A stretch of 62,005 bases of DNA, from contig JAGAQH010000031.1 in the NCBI GenBank assembly GCA_017622815.1, positions 1-62,005 of the forward strand. The letters run 5' to 3'. Both the position numbers and the translations under genes were made by a program. Below, piece by piece: positions 17,662 through 26,774 of this stretch. The stretch comes from Bacteroidaceae bacterium (GTDB lineage Bacteria; Bacteroidota; Bacteroidia; Bacteroidales; Bacteroidaceae). The first letter of the stretch is position 1. The number at the start of each line of letters is the position of its first letter. The notes under the pieces are model-generated. The model was not told the origin of the DNA and ran no database searches. It was given only the letters and a program-made list of their open reading frames with translations.

Positions 17662-18861
17662 ATGCTACTTTTATTACAAAGTATAATAGTATATGGACTG
17701 ATGATGTGGGTAATGAACTATTTCGGGAACATTGCCTACAAGAAACAGTATCCCCAGGGAATTGATGGAACAGACCTTCTTGCCAACAAGAAAAAAGGGT
17801 TTATGTCTATGCTCACAAAAAGCTATTATGCAATACCTATATTAGTATTCTGCTTTTTCTCGGCCTTGAGATTCAGGGTTGGAACTGACAGTGTTTCATA
17901 TAAGCATTACTTCTATGAGATACAAAAATATGGCAGATTATTGATAGACGGAGCAGTAGAAGAAGGCTTTGTTGTTTTAAGTAAATTTACGTCATATTTC
18001 ACCAGTAGTCACTACCTATTATTCTTTGTACTCGCATTCCTGCAGATAGCATTCATCTACTATGCATTAAGGAAAAATAATTATGCCTTAAAGTACATTG
18101 GAGTTTCAATTATGCTTTCGGGCTTCTACCTTTCACTTATGAATGGTGTACGCCAAAATATTGTGGCCTGTGCTTTTGTTGCAATGATTCCACTGATAAC
18201 TGAAAAAAAGAAGTGGTGGTTGTTTGTGCTTGCAGTGTTCATTTGCTCGTTTATGCACAAAAGCGCCTTTTTCCTACTACTGCTGGGATTACTGTCCTAT
18301 TTTGTCCTGTCAAAAGGAATACTGAACATCAAACTGCAGCTTTTGATAGTAGCTTTTTGCTACATTATGATGGACAAAATAGATGTCAGTTTTCTTGACC
18401 AATTCTTTACTCTTGGCGAAAGTGCAGGATATGCAACCGAAAGTATCGAAGCATACACCGAACTCGAATCGACACAAAAGAGCTTTGGATTATGGGCGAT
18501 TATGTTGTTGGTTGTTAATATTTTCATAATCTTATATAGCAAAAAGATACAACAGATAACCAAAAACGACAAGGTCTTCATCATAATGTACAACTTATTC
18601 TTTTTGGGTACTTGCATTAAGACTTTGTTTTATAACAACTTTACGCTTGGCCGATTGTCATACTACCTGGTAGTATTCCAACCCGTAATGTTGTCAATTA
18701 TGTTGTACATAACATCTATTTCGAAATATAAGAAAGACAAATACATATTTAACAGTACCATTGCTTTACTGGTATTATCTTTCTTATACCTTTTATACAA
18801 AGCATCAGGAAATATAATAGCAGAAAACACTCTATACAAATTTGATATATTTCAAAACTAA
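17662..18861 (+). CDS. EpsG-family protein, probable O-unit polymerase (Wzy-like)
   Basis: A 399-residue membrane protein with about ten hydrophobic segments. The FSALRFRVGTDSVSYKHYF region near residue 70 is the hallmark of the EpsG family, as are the later SLMNGVRQNIVACAF and FMHKSAFF segments. EpsG/Wzy proteins join lipid-linked repeat units in the periplasm. It is the only polymerase candidate in the cluster. It is embedded between an acyltransferase (12 bp) and a GT2 enzyme (6 bp). Confidence 0.88.
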   Translation: MLLLLQSIIVYGLMMWVMNYFGNIAYKKQYPQGIDGTDLLANKKKGFMSMLTKSYYAIPILVFCFFSALRFRVGTDSVSYKHYFYEIQKYGRLLIDGAVEEGFVVLSKFTSYFTSSHYLLFFVLAFLQIAFIYYALRKNNYALKYIGVSIMLSGFYLSLMNGVRQNIVACAFVAMIPLITEKKKWWLFVLAVFICSFMHKSAFFLLLLGLLSYFVLSKGILNIKLQLLIVAFCYIMMDKIDVSFLDQFFTLGESAGYATESIEAYTELESTQKSFGLWAIMLLVVNIFIILYSKKIQQITKNDKVFIIMYNLFFLGTCIKTLFYNNFTLGRLSYYLVVFQPVMLSIMLYITSISKYKKDKYIFNSTIALLVLSFLYLLYKASGNIIAENTLYKFDIFQN

Positions 18862-18867
18862 TTAAAT

Positions 18868-19887
18868 ATGTCTACACCTAAGATTTCGATAATTATACCC
18901 ATATACAATGTCGAGAAATACCTCGACAAATGCGTGCAGTGTGCAAGACATCAGACTTTACAGGATATTGAGATTATTCTTGTCGACGACGAATCACCCG
19001 ACGGTTGCCCGCAGATGTGCGACGAATATGCAAAGCAGGATAGCCGCATAAAGGTTGTTCATAAAAAAAACGGTGGACTAGGCTTTGCACGCAACAGCGG
19101 ACTGGAGGTAGCAACAGGTGAATATGTGACATTTCTTGATAGTGATGACTTTGTTGACTTGTACACATACGAACACTTATATAACATAGCAAAAACCGAG
19201 AACCTCAATGCCGTATATTACAAGTTCAAACGCTTTATAAATGAAGATGAGATAGAGCAAGCTGAGCCTTCAAAAGAAATAACAAAATATGAAAAAGAGA
19301 ATATTAAAGAGCTGATGCTCGACATTATTGCATCTGAGCCATCGGCAAAAGTTGACCACAAGATACAATGTTCGTCGTGTACGGCTATGTATCGTATGAA
19401 TATTATCAAAGATAATAGGGTAAGGTTCCATAGTGAGAGAGAACTTATAAGTGAAGACCTTATATTCAATCTTGACTTCTTGAAGTATGCCACCAAAGTA
19501 GCTTTCAACAGTGGTGCACATTATCATTATCGTGTAAACCCCACATCACTGACTAGTACTATAAGAACAGATCGGATTGAAAAAAATTTCATTTTGTATG
19601 AATACATAAACAACCAGTGGAAATTTTGGGAACTTGAAAAATCAAAGGGACAGGAAAGAAATGCAAGATTCTTTATAGGAAATTCACGCAGTTCAATCAA
19701 ACACCTTTTGAAATCAGATTTTAGCGACAAAAGCCAATGGCTGAAAAAGAATCTCTCTTTACCTATTTGGAAAGAATTATACCAAACATATAAATGGAAA
19801 GAACTGCCCCAATATTCTAAAGTATTTTTTTACCTGTGTTATAAAAGATACATTTCTTTATTATTTATTTTGTGTAAATTGAAATAA
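18868..19887 (+). CDS. glycosyltransferase family 2 (GT-A)
   Basis: A 339-residue enzyme with the GT2 signature order: ISIIIPIYNVEKYLDKC at the start, VDDESPDGCP (nucleotide binding), GGLGFARNSGLE, and the metal-binding FLDSDDF (a DxD motif, about residues 88-94). The C-terminal part (RVNPTSLTST) matches capsule-type GT2 proteins. It transfers a sugar with inversion to a lipid-linked acceptor; sugar identity is unknown. It begins 6 bp after the polymerase gene. Confidence 0.92.
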   Translation: MSTPKISIIIPIYNVEKYLDKCVQCARHQTLQDIEIILVDDESPDGCPQMCDEYAKQDSRIKVVHKKNGGLGFARNSGLEVATGEYVTFLDSDDFVDLYTYEHLYNIAKTENLNAVYYKFKRFINEDEIEQAEPSKEITKYEKENIKELMLDIIASEPSAKVDHKIQCSSCTAMYRMNIIKDNRVRFHSERELISEDLIFNLDFLKYATKVAFNSGAHYHYRVNPTSLTSTIRTDRIEKNFILYEYINNQWKFWELEKSKGQERNARFFIGNSRSSIKHLLKSDFSDKSQWLKKNLSLPIWKELYQTYKWKELPQYSKVFFYLCYKRYISLLFILCKLK

Positions 19888-19921
19888 CAAACGAACATTT
19901 ATAAAAATTAAATTATTACCT

Positions 19922-20539
19922 ATGAATCTTATTAAAAAAATAAAGAATAATAGATTTATCAGAGGTCTATACTTTTTATATCGTGATTACTTTGGAAATC
20001 TGAAACGAAGCAATTTTGGATATATTGCAGACGATGTCACCTTGGCTCCGCCATTGCGTATTGCCAACCCTAAGAATGTATTTTTATATGGGAATAATGG
20101 TATTCGCAATGCCGATATAATGACAACGAATGCAAAGTTCATTATGAAGCCCAATTCAGGTGCTGCCGAGGGATTAAGAGTTACAACAGGAAATCACGCA
20201 ATGATTCTTGGACGTTTTTACCGTACAATTACCGAGGCTGAAAAACCAAAAGGTTTAGACAAAGATGTAATTGTAGAATCGGACGTTTGGATTGGAAGAA
20301 ATGTAACAATTTTGGCTGGTGTGACAATAGGACGTGGATGTACGATTGGAGCATGCTCTTTAGTAAACAAAAGCACTCCACCTTATTGCGTTGTTGCCGG
20401 TGTGCCGGCAAAACCAATAAAGTTCAAGTGGACAATTGATGAAATCATTGAACACGAGCGTATACTCTACCCCGAAGAAGAACGCTACACCCGCGAAGAA
20501 CTTGAAAAGATTTTTGCAGAAACTAAAATTAAAAAATAA
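19922..20539 (+). CDS. acyltransferase, CatB/WbbJ-like hexapeptide family
   Basis: A 205-residue left-handed beta-helix enzyme. Visible repeats include DVIVESDVWIGRNVTILAGVTIGRGCTIGACSLVNKSTPPYCVVAGVPAKPIKF, a typical C-terminal cap of sugar O-acetyltransferases. A histidine in TTGNHAMILG is at the position of the family's catalytic base. Its stop codon overlaps the next start by one base (TAATG), so the two acyltransferase genes are translationally coupled. Confidence 0.88.
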   Translation: MNLIKKIKNNRFIRGLYFLYRDYFGNLKRSNFGYIADDVTLAPPLRIANPKNVFLYGNNGIRNADIMTTNAKFIMKPNSGAAEGLRVTTGNHAMILGRFYRTITEAEKPKGLDKDVIVESDVWIGRNVTILAGVTIGRGCTIGACSLVNKSTPPYCVVAGVPAKPIKFKWTIDEIIEHERILYPEEERYTREELEKIFAETKIKK

Positions 20540-21495
20540 TGAAACGAGATATAGGTATAGATATAATTAAGTTCTTTGCGGCACTGCTTATTACAAATTC
20601 GCATTTTGAAAGTATTTATCCTCCGGAGTTATCTGTATTAACAACAGGTGGAGCCATAGGTGATGCTTTGTTTTTCTTTTGTTCAGGATTCACCCTTTTC
20701 CTGAAGCCTATGGGACGTTTCGATTCTTGGTATAAGAAACGTATAAATAGGATTTATCCCACGGTCTTTGCTTGTGCAATAATAAGCGCATTTGTGTTTA
20801 GTGTTAGTAACGATATGTACTATACGATTATTCATGGTGGTGGTTGGTTCGTTAGTTGTATAATGATATATTATGTGATAGCTTATCTTATAGATAGATT
20901 TATGTCTAAACGTTTGGGGGTTGCTTTTGTCTCTGCTATGGTGATCGTTATAATATCATATGTATTATGGGATAAACCCTCAAACTTTAGTATGTATGGA
21001 TATACGTATCTTAAGTGGGTGTTTTTCTTCCTAGTCATGCTGTTTGGGGCTATTGTCGGTAAGAACGGTGTTGTAATTAGTGGCAAGAAATCTTTGCTAT
21101 TCTTAATTGTCTGTGTTTTGGTATATTATGCGATTATCATTACTTCGTTGCGGAATGAACTTCTCAATGATATACAATTATTATCTTTGATACCATTATT
21201 AGGTATAACGTTGTCTATGTATACATTGTGCAATTGTAATACTGCTCAAAAATTGTTCAATAATAGATATATAAACTGGACTGTAATGTTTGTGGGCGGT
21301 CTGTGTCTGGAAATATATCTTATACAAACACCATTGCTGAAATTGGATTTGGGTATGCCTTTTCCTGTGAATTATATTGCGATGTTTGTTCTAATAATCG
21401 TATCTGCATATATTCTCAGATGTTGTGCAAGAATATTTTCACAGACATTTAATAAACAGGATTATAATTGGAAGGAAGTCTTAAAGGCTTTTTAA
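20539..21495 (+). CDS. acyltransferase family 3 membrane protein
   Basis: A 318-residue polytopic protein that opens with RDIGIDIIKFFAALLITNSHFE, the acyltransferase-3 signature: an Arg/Asp pair, a membrane helix and the catalytic-type histidine of NSHF. About nine to ten hydrophobic segments follow, with FFFCSGFTLF and RINRIYPTVFA as further family marks. Members move acetyl or other acyl groups across the membrane onto surface glycans. The gene overlaps the preceding acyltransferase by one base and ends 4 bp before the next glycosyltransferase. Confidence 0.9.
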   Translation: MKRDIGIDIIKFFAALLITNSHFESIYPPELSVLTTGGAIGDALFFFCSGFTLFLKPMGRFDSWYKKRINRIYPTVFACAIISAFVFSVSNDMYYTIIHGGGWFVSCIMIYYVIAYLIDRFMSKRLGVAFVSAMVIVIISYVLWDKPSNFSMYGYTYLKWVFFFLVMLFGAIVGKNGVVISGKKSLLFLIVCVLVYYAIIITSLRNELLNDIQLLSLIPLLGITLSMYTLCNCNTAQKLFNNRYINWTVMFVGGLCLEIYLIQTPLLKLDLGMPFPVNYIAMFVLIIVSAYILRCCARIFSQTFNKQDYNWKEVLKAF

Positions 21496-21499
21496 AAAT

Positions 21500-22534
21500 A
21501 TGGGCAAAAAAAATATAAAAGTTCTTTTAGTGGCCACTTCCCGTAAAACAATGGGTGGGATAACCAGTGTACTTAAAAGGTACGAGAGAATGGAGGTATG
21601 GAGCAAATACCATTGTGCCTGGTTGGAGACTCAGGTGAACAAGGGTGTTGCCCTAAAGTTGTGGTATATGATAAAAGCTTACATCACAATGTTGTTTATC
21701 GTTCCACGTTACGATATAATCCATTTCCATACAGTGCCAGGCCGAAGCATTACAATGCAGATGCCGGTATTTCTCTATTCTATTTTATGGAAGAAGAAGA
21801 CGATAATTCATATACACGTAGGTAACCAACTTTTGGGGCATAAGAATGATAGAATGTTCAATTTTGTGTTGCGCAAAGCAAGCAAGGTTGTTGTTCTTGC
21901 CAATGTCATAAAAGACTTGATGAAAGAACACTACAATATAGATGCCGAAGTACTTTATAATCCTATAGAAGAACAGAAGAAACGTGATGCCAGTAAGATA
22001 GAAAAAAGTATATTCTTTGCTGCATACCTTACTCTTAACAAAGGATATGATACATTGCTTAGAGCATTCAAGGATGTATCAACAAAACACCCAGACTGGA
22101 AACTTATACTTGCTGGCAGTGGAGAGACAGAGAATGCTAAGAAACTCATAAAAGAATTAGGAATAGAAAAGAATGTAGAGCAGCATTTATGGTTAAACAA
22201 GGAACAGATGTTCGAGTTTTATAGAAAGGTATCAATTTATTGCATAGCAAGCAAACAAGAAGGATTTCCTATGTCTTTTCTTGAGGCAGGAAGTTATGGT
22301 ATACCTATTGTGACTACACCTGTAGGTGGTTTGGTGGACATCATAGAAAATGAAAAGAACTGTATGGTTTTTGACTATGGCAAGCATAAAGTACTTGCTG
22401 AACAGTTATGTAGACTGATTGAGAACAAATCGCTACAAGATGAGATATCAAAAAACATAACCCTTATTGTCAAGGAAAAGTTTTCTATTTCTGCTATAGA
22501 AATGGAAATTCAAAAATTGTATAAAAAACTCTGA
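21500..22534 (+). CDS. glycosyltransferase family 4 (GT-B)
   Basis: A 344-residue GT-B enzyme. It has an N-terminal acceptor domain (VLLVATSRKTMGGITSVLKRYE) and a donor domain with FAAYLTLNKGYDTLLRAF, then ASKQEGFPMSFLEAGSYGIPIVTTPVGG, holding the E-G-F-P-x3-L-E retaining-transferase motif. A HIHVGNQL segment in the first half is typical of family 4. Tightly packed with both neighbours (4 and 6 bp gaps). Confidence 0.92.
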   Translation: MGKKNIKVLLVATSRKTMGGITSVLKRYERMEVWSKYHCAWLETQVNKGVALKLWYMIKAYITMLFIVPRYDIIHFHTVPGRSITMQMPVFLYSILWKKKTIIHIHVGNQLLGHKNDRMFNFVLRKASKVVVLANVIKDLMKEHYNIDAEVLYNPIEEQKKRDASKIEKSIFFAAYLTLNKGYDTLLRAFKDVSTKHPDWKLILAGSGETENAKKLIKELGIEKNVEQHLWLNKEQMFEFYRKVSIYCIASKQEGFPMSFLEAGSYGIPIVTTPVGGLVDIIENEKNCMVFDYGKHKVLAEQLCRLIENKSLQDEISKNITLIVKEKFSISAIEMEIQKLYKKL

Positions 22535-22540
22535 TAAATA

Positions 22541-23782
22541 ATGCTCAACATACTAATCAACGCATACGCCTGTAGTCCCAACTGGGGGAGTGAACCTGGT
22601 TTGGCATGGAATTGGATTTCTAACCTTGCCAAATATTGTGAGTTATATATAATAACGGAAGGGGAGTGGAGAGAAGAAATAGAGGAGGCAGTAAAGGTTC
22701 ATCCCTTTGCTCGGAATATGCATTTCTATTTCAATCCCGTTTCTGATAAGGTGCGCCGGATGTGTTGGAATCAGGGTGACTGGCGTTTTTATTATTACTA
22801 TCGTCAGTGGCAGAAGAAGACGTTGAAAATAGCTGAACAGATTTGTAGGGAGCATAAGATAGATATTACTCATCAACTCAATATGATTGGTTTCCGCGAA
22901 CCAGGTCTTCTTTGGAAAATTAAAGGAGTGAAGCATGTATGGGGACCTATAGGAAGTATGGGTGAGGTGCCTACAGAGTTTCTTAAGGATTTGCCTTTGG
23001 CTGTTCGCCTGAAGCAGTCATTGAAGAATATGATTACACGATACCAAATTAAACATGCTCCTGTAAAAAGCGCAATTAAGCATTCTGACGCTTTAATTGC
23101 AGCATTGGATGTGACAAGAGATCAGATAAAGAAGTGCTATGGTATAGATGTGCCAGTTATTGGTGAAACGGGACTTGTACCCAATAATGGACATCCTCAT
23201 AGTGAATGTATAGGACGTCCAATAGAACTATTGTGGGTAGGACGTTTTATCCCGACCAAAAAACTATCTATAGCACTCGAAACATTAGCTAAAACGACAA
23301 ATCCAAAAGATTTCCGTTTGCATATAGTAGGAAGCGGTACGGATAGAGAAGTGGCGTTGTACAAACAGCAGGCGGTAGATTTTGGTATCAATGATATTTG
23401 CACATGGTATGGCAAAATTCCCAATGTTGAGGTGCAAAAAATGATGAGGGAGAAAGATTTATTCTTCTTTACAAGTGTATTTGAAGGTGGACCCCATGTC
23501 ATTCTAGAATCCATTACCAATAACATTCCTATTCTCTGTTTTGATACATGCGGACAAGGTGTTGTAGTTGATGAAACAATAGGTTATAAGATACCTCTAA
23601 CAAATCATCAAGAAGGTGTCAAGGGATTTGCTGAAAAATTGAATTATATTAGTAATCACCGTGATGAACTGCCTGTTATTTCATCAAATTGTACAGCAAA
23701 GCAGCAAGAACTTTCATGGGAGAGTAAGGTAAAGCAGATGGTGGATATATATAATAAGGTGTTATCAGAACAGATATACTAA
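22541..23782 (+). CDS. glycosyltransferase family 4 (GT-B)
   Basis: A 413-residue GT-B enzyme starting MLNILINAYACSPNWGSEPGLAWNWI, the GSEPG loop typical of a GT4 subgroup in Bacteroidetes. Later motifs are ELLWVGRFIPTKKLSIALE (linker to the donor domain) and FFFTSVFEGGPHVILESITNNIPILCFD (retaining E-G-x-P-H-x3-E motif). It is the last intact gene of the A+T-rich glycan run. Its stop codon overlaps the ATG of a 24-codon remnant of another glycosyltransferase tail. Confidence 0.92.
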   Translation: MLNILINAYACSPNWGSEPGLAWNWISNLAKYCELYIITEGEWREEIEEAVKVHPFARNMHFYFNPVSDKVRRMCWNQGDWRFYYYYRQWQKKTLKIAEQICREHKIDITHQLNMIGFREPGLLWKIKGVKHVWGPIGSMGEVPTEFLKDLPLAVRLKQSLKNMITRYQIKHAPVKSAIKHSDALIAALDVTRDQIKKCYGIDVPVIGETGLVPNNGHPHSECIGRPIELLWVGRFIPTKKLSIALETLAKTTNPKDFRLHIVGSGTDREVALYKQQAVDFGINDICTWYGKIPNVEVQKMMREKDLFFFTSVFEGGPHVILESITNNIPILCFDTCGQGVVVDETIGYKIPLTNHQEGVKGFAEKLNYISNHRDELPVISSNCTAKQQELSWESKVKQMVDIYNKVLSEQIY

Positions 23783-23856
23783 TGTATAAGGAAAAGTTCA
23801 CTTTATCTTGTTTCGAGCATAGGTTTGCTGAAATTCTTAGGGAGATGAACGGTTAG
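23782..23856 (+). pseudogene. remnant of a glycosyltransferase C-terminus, copy 1
   Basis: Encodes MYKEKFTLSCFEHRFAEILR and four more residues before a stop. It is about 80-85 percent identical in DNA, by eye, to the end of the truncated GT4 gene at 26526-26600. The start codon overlaps the preceding stop. It marks one edge of the inserted three-gene cassette. Confidence 0.75.
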
Positions 23857-23970
23857 GGGTTAATGGTTATAGTTTAGCCTTTCAAGTTTAAAGTGACGGT
23901 TCACTACTATTAACTTTAACCCTTACAGGTATGACATAACAGAATTTATACATGGAAAAATATTTAATAT

Positions 23971-24001
23971 TTTGAATTATCGTATATTTTTTGTAATTTT
24001 G
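23971..24001 (+). promoter_or_regulatory. promoter of the Cas2-like/ATPase cassette
   Basis: TTTG at 23971-23974, 19 nt, TAATTTTG at 23994-24001. Transcription would start near 24008, exactly where a hairpin begins (ATTGGTTAAAC 24008-24018 with GTTTAAACCAAT 24040-24051). This 5' hairpin could stabilise the message or act as a binding site. Confidence 0.6.
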
Positions 24002-24066
24002 CGTCAAATTGGTTAAACTAGAATTCACATATACCTAATGTTTAAACCAATGTAAAGTGTGAAAAT

Positions 24067-24342
24067 ATGGGATTAAAGAAATATTCGATAAGTTATGATT
24101 TGCGCCAACCTGGGCGCAGCTATACAGACCTGTATGATGCAATCAAGAAGTGTGATACTAACTGCCAACATCCATTAGAGTCTAATTGGTATATACGTTC
24201 CAGTCTCTCTGCTCAAGAGATATATTCTTTTTTACGTCCTCATATTGATGACAATGACTTGCTTTTTGTCGTAGAAATCAATTCAAACAATCAGCAAGGA
24301 TGGATGTTGCGTACTTTTTGGGATTGGATAAAAGAAAAATGA
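24067..24342 (+). CDS. Cas2-like small protein (SinR-annotated family)
   Basis: A 91-residue protein. The opening KKYSISYDLRQPGRSYTDLYDAIK, then ESNWYIRSSLSAQEIYSFLRPHIDDNDLLFVVEI, matches the family often labelled SinR-like, which has the ferredoxin-like fold of Cas2 and VapD. The beta1-strand aspartate of YDLR lies where Cas2 nucleases carry their metal ligand. There is no CRISPR array or Cas1 nearby. It is the first gene of a three-gene operon: the ATPase gene begins one base after its stop. Nuclease activity is possible but unproven. Confidence 0.7.
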   Translation: MGLKKYSISYDLRQPGRSYTDLYDAIKKCDTNCQHPLESNWYIRSSLSAQEIYSFLRPHIDDNDLLFVVEINSNNQQGWMLRTFWDWIKEK

Positions 24343-24343
24343 T

Positions 24344-25459
24344 ATGATTACCAAACTTAGAATCCAAAATTTCAAATGTTTTGAGGAAGAGCGTGAGATT
24401 ATTTTCTCACGTTTTAATATTTTATACGGAAAAAACGGACGAGGTAAGTCAACCGTGACACAATCGTTATTGTTGCTGAGCCAAAATGTTAAGAAAAAGG
24501 ATACCTTGACAAATGAAGTGTCACTTAAAGGAGAACTTATAGATTTAGGAAATTATACGGATGTCCTAAATCGTTATGCAAAATCCAATCAGATTAATAT
24601 TGGTGTATCTACTGATGTTGATTTAGAACTCTTTCTTTCATATGGTAAGTCAAAGTTAGGGCCGACCATGTTGCATATGGAAGATTCGTGGCATGGTGAC
24701 ACCAGACTTGTTTCTAGTGTAGGTACTGATGGACAGGATTCTAGGGACACAAAGAACTCTGGACCGATGTCAGGAATCAAAGCATTGGAAACATTCAGAC
24801 AACTGAAGTATGTGTCGGCCAATAGAAGAGGGCCTACAAACTACGAGGAGAGGCAAGATGATTTTTATTATGATGACATTGGCGTTAACGGTGAAAGACT
24901 GATAAATTCCTTAGCTAAGAAAAGCCCAGAATTCATAGAGAAATTACAGGAGGCTTTATCATACATACTTTCTGGCGCCACAATAAATATAAACAACGAG
25001 GAGAATAGTGATAATATAGAATTATTGCTTGATTCTATGGATGATTCGTTGGGATTTAAACCAACAAATGTAGGATATGGGTACAGCTGTGTTCTGCCAA
25101 TCATATTTCAATTACTTACAGCAAATGAAGGGTGTTCTGTTATTATAGAAAATCCCGAAGCGCACCTTTATCCTGGTGCACAATCACGATTGGTTGAGTG
25201 GATGGTAGCTGTAGCAACGGAAAAGCAATTGCAGGTTATTATAGAAACTCATAGTGACCACATTATAAATGGTTTAAGAATTGCTATAAAAAATAAAAAA
25301 ATTGATAGAAGCGATGTTTCTATACAGTTCTTTGATAGGAAAGGAGCAATGTACTCACCAGATATATTAACTATTAGAGTTGATGCTAATGGAACATTGA
25401 GCGATAACCCAATAGACTTTATGGATGAATGGACAAGACAAATGTTAGCATTGTTATGA
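24344..25459 (+). CDS. AAA/ABC-type ATPase, DUF3696-like (OLD/RecF-related)
   Basis: A 371-residue ATPase. MITKLRIQNFKCFEE and Walker A GKNGRGKS (29-36) are typical of RecF/OLD-type proteins that read a nucleic-acid end or a sensor partner. Walker B with two acidic residues is IIENPEAHLYP (E269 and E272), followed by ETHSDHIING (301-310, switch histidine). There is no TOPRIM domain, so a separate effector is expected. Its last bases overlap the next start (ATGA), a sign of coupled translation. The stoichiometry and genetic linkage resemble compact defence modules. Confidence 0.85.
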   Translation: MITKLRIQNFKCFEEEREIIFSRFNILYGKNGRGKSTVTQSLLLLSQNVKKKDTLTNEVSLKGELIDLGNYTDVLNRYAKSNQINIGVSTDVDLELFLSYGKSKLGPTMLHMEDSWHGDTRLVSSVGTDGQDSRDTKNSGPMSGIKALETFRQLKYVSANRRGPTNYEERQDDFYYDDIGVNGERLINSLAKKSPEFIEKLQEALSYILSGATININNEENSDNIELLLDSMDDSLGFKPTNVGYGYSCVLPIIFQLLTANEGCSVIIENPEAHLYPGAQSRLVEWMVAVATEKQLQVIIETHSDHIINGLRIAIKNKKIDRSDVSIQFFDRKGAMYSPDILTIRVDANGTLSDNPIDFMDEWTRQMLALL

Positions 25460-26292
25460 AAAAGGATGTTTGCTTTCATGAATTATCTGTACCTTTTCCT
25501 GTCACCCACAATGAAGATATAGATTTATTGATACAAAAATATGCCGATACAATAAAAGAGGCTAATAACCAAGGATTCAATAAGGTTAGATATGAAAAGG
25601 GTGTGGAATATATTATGTTGAGGGATGATTATTCATTAGCTCAATATCTATGCGAAAATTCAACGAGACAATCTGTTAGAGTACTATTGGCAACTCAAAC
25701 CAAGCCTTACATTCCTGAGGATAGTCCTGTGGAAGAGGCTTATGTAATGAATCAGTATTATATTAAGTTTAAAGACGACGAAATCCATGCGGAGGGTTTT
25801 GCTGCTGCGGCCTTGTCGGAAAGTATAGCGGTTGGCATGGAAAATAGAGAGTGGACAGAGATTTGCTATGACGTGTTAGAGAAAAGGCCAGAGAGCAATG
25901 TTCTAAGGAAAATAAATGTCTATTATGCATATAATCCTGATTTTTTTGCAAGCCAAAGTTTTTTAAAATGGGCAAATATTAATCTACCGCCAGAGATTGT
26001 TGATTGTAGAATACCGTACATGAATAAGAAGATACAATTACCTCAACACCATGGTAAAGATGTTTTATTTAAATTGGCTAAAAGATTGGTTCGCGAACCA
26101 TATGTAAAGGAAATTCCAAATTCAATAGATCGTGATTCAAAACAAAAGAATTTCATTAGCGGAATTAATGGGAATATTATTTATATTACTTTAGTTGGTG
26201 AAGGAGGTTTTGGACTGGCCGTATCTACTACTGCGCGAAATGAGCGTGAGGCTAGTTATATTGCAACGCTAATTAAAAATAAATTTAGCTAA
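25456..26292 (+). CDS. unknown protein coupled to the DUF3696-like ATPase
   Basis: A 278-residue soluble protein that I cannot assign to a named family. The ATG at 25456 overlaps the ATPase stop by four bases, so the two are surely co-translated. The first half is acidic and helical. The last 85 residues look like a separate domain: LPQHHGKDVLFKLAKRL, NSIDRDSKQKNFISGI, then beta strands IIYITLVGEGGFGLAVSTTARN and a final helix. The conserved-looking HHGKD and TTARNxxEA segments are candidates for an active or binding site. It is the most likely effector of the cassette, by elimination. Confidence 0.75.
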   Translation: MKKDVCFHELSVPFPVTHNEDIDLLIQKYADTIKEANNQGFNKVRYEKGVEYIMLRDDYSLAQYLCENSTRQSVRVLLATQTKPYIPEDSPVEEAYVMNQYYIKFKDDEIHAEGFAAAALSESIAVGMENREWTEICYDVLEKRPESNVLRKINVYYAYNPDFFASQSFLKWANINLPPEIVDCRIPYMNKKIQLPQHHGKDVLFKLAKRLVREPYVKEIPNSIDRDSKQKNFISGINGNIIYITLVGEGGFGLAVSTTARNEREASYIATLIKNKFS

Positions 26293-26345
26293 TGCTATAA
26301 GGAGGAGTCGCAGTGAACGGTTGAGGATAATATTATGTAAGTTGA

Positions 26346-26600
26346 GACTGTGCAACATCCAAACCTATCGTTTCCACGAATGAAGGTGCTGTGCCTGATA
26401 TGGTTGTGGATGGCGAGAATGGTTTCATCTGTAAGCGCCAAGACGCTGCAGGTTTGGCAAATGCTATAGAGCGTCTTTTGCTTGATGAGGCTTTAAGACA
26501 TAGGATGGGAGAAGAGGGATATCGAATGTATAAAGAAAAGTTCACCTTGTCTTGTTTCGGGCATAGGTTTGTTGAAATTCTTCGTTTGATGAACGGCTAA
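26346..26600 (+). pseudogene. truncated glycosyltransferase family 4 gene, C-terminal part
   Basis: Open from 26346 (after an in-frame TGA) and encodes the donor-side end of a GT4 enzyme: ATSKPIVSTNEGAVPDMV, GENGFICKRQDAAGLANAI, then MYKEKFTLSCFGHRFVEILR. The N-terminal 250 or more residues are missing. The last 75 bp are duplicated at 23782-23856, so the cassette 24067-26292 lies between two copies of one gene end. Confidence 0.8.
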
Positions 26601-26719
26601 TGGACGGGAGATTAACGTTTAACGTTTAATGTTTAACGATTAGCGATGAATTTAACGAACGGAGAGCGGGAAGGTCGAAATTCTGTGGATGTTAGATTAA
26701 TCAACGTGAGGGACCCTTA

Positions 26720-26749
26720 TTGCTTTTTAAAGAAAAAATATTAACTTTG
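26720..26749 (+). promoter_or_regulatory. promoter of the AAA/PD-(D/E)XK gene
   Basis: TTG at 26720-26722, 19 nt, TAACTTTG at 26742-26749; transcription would start about 20 nt before the ATG. Just upstream (26615-26660) GTTTAAC-like heptamers repeat. Confidence 0.55.
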
Positions 26750-26774
26750 TGCTTGAAAACATCAAAGTTAGGCT

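Noticed and set aside
24067-24342. Cas2 of a CRISPR adaptation module
   Set aside because: No Cas1, effector or array is nearby; the partner genes are an ATPase and an unknown protein. The label Cas2-like refers only to the expected fold.
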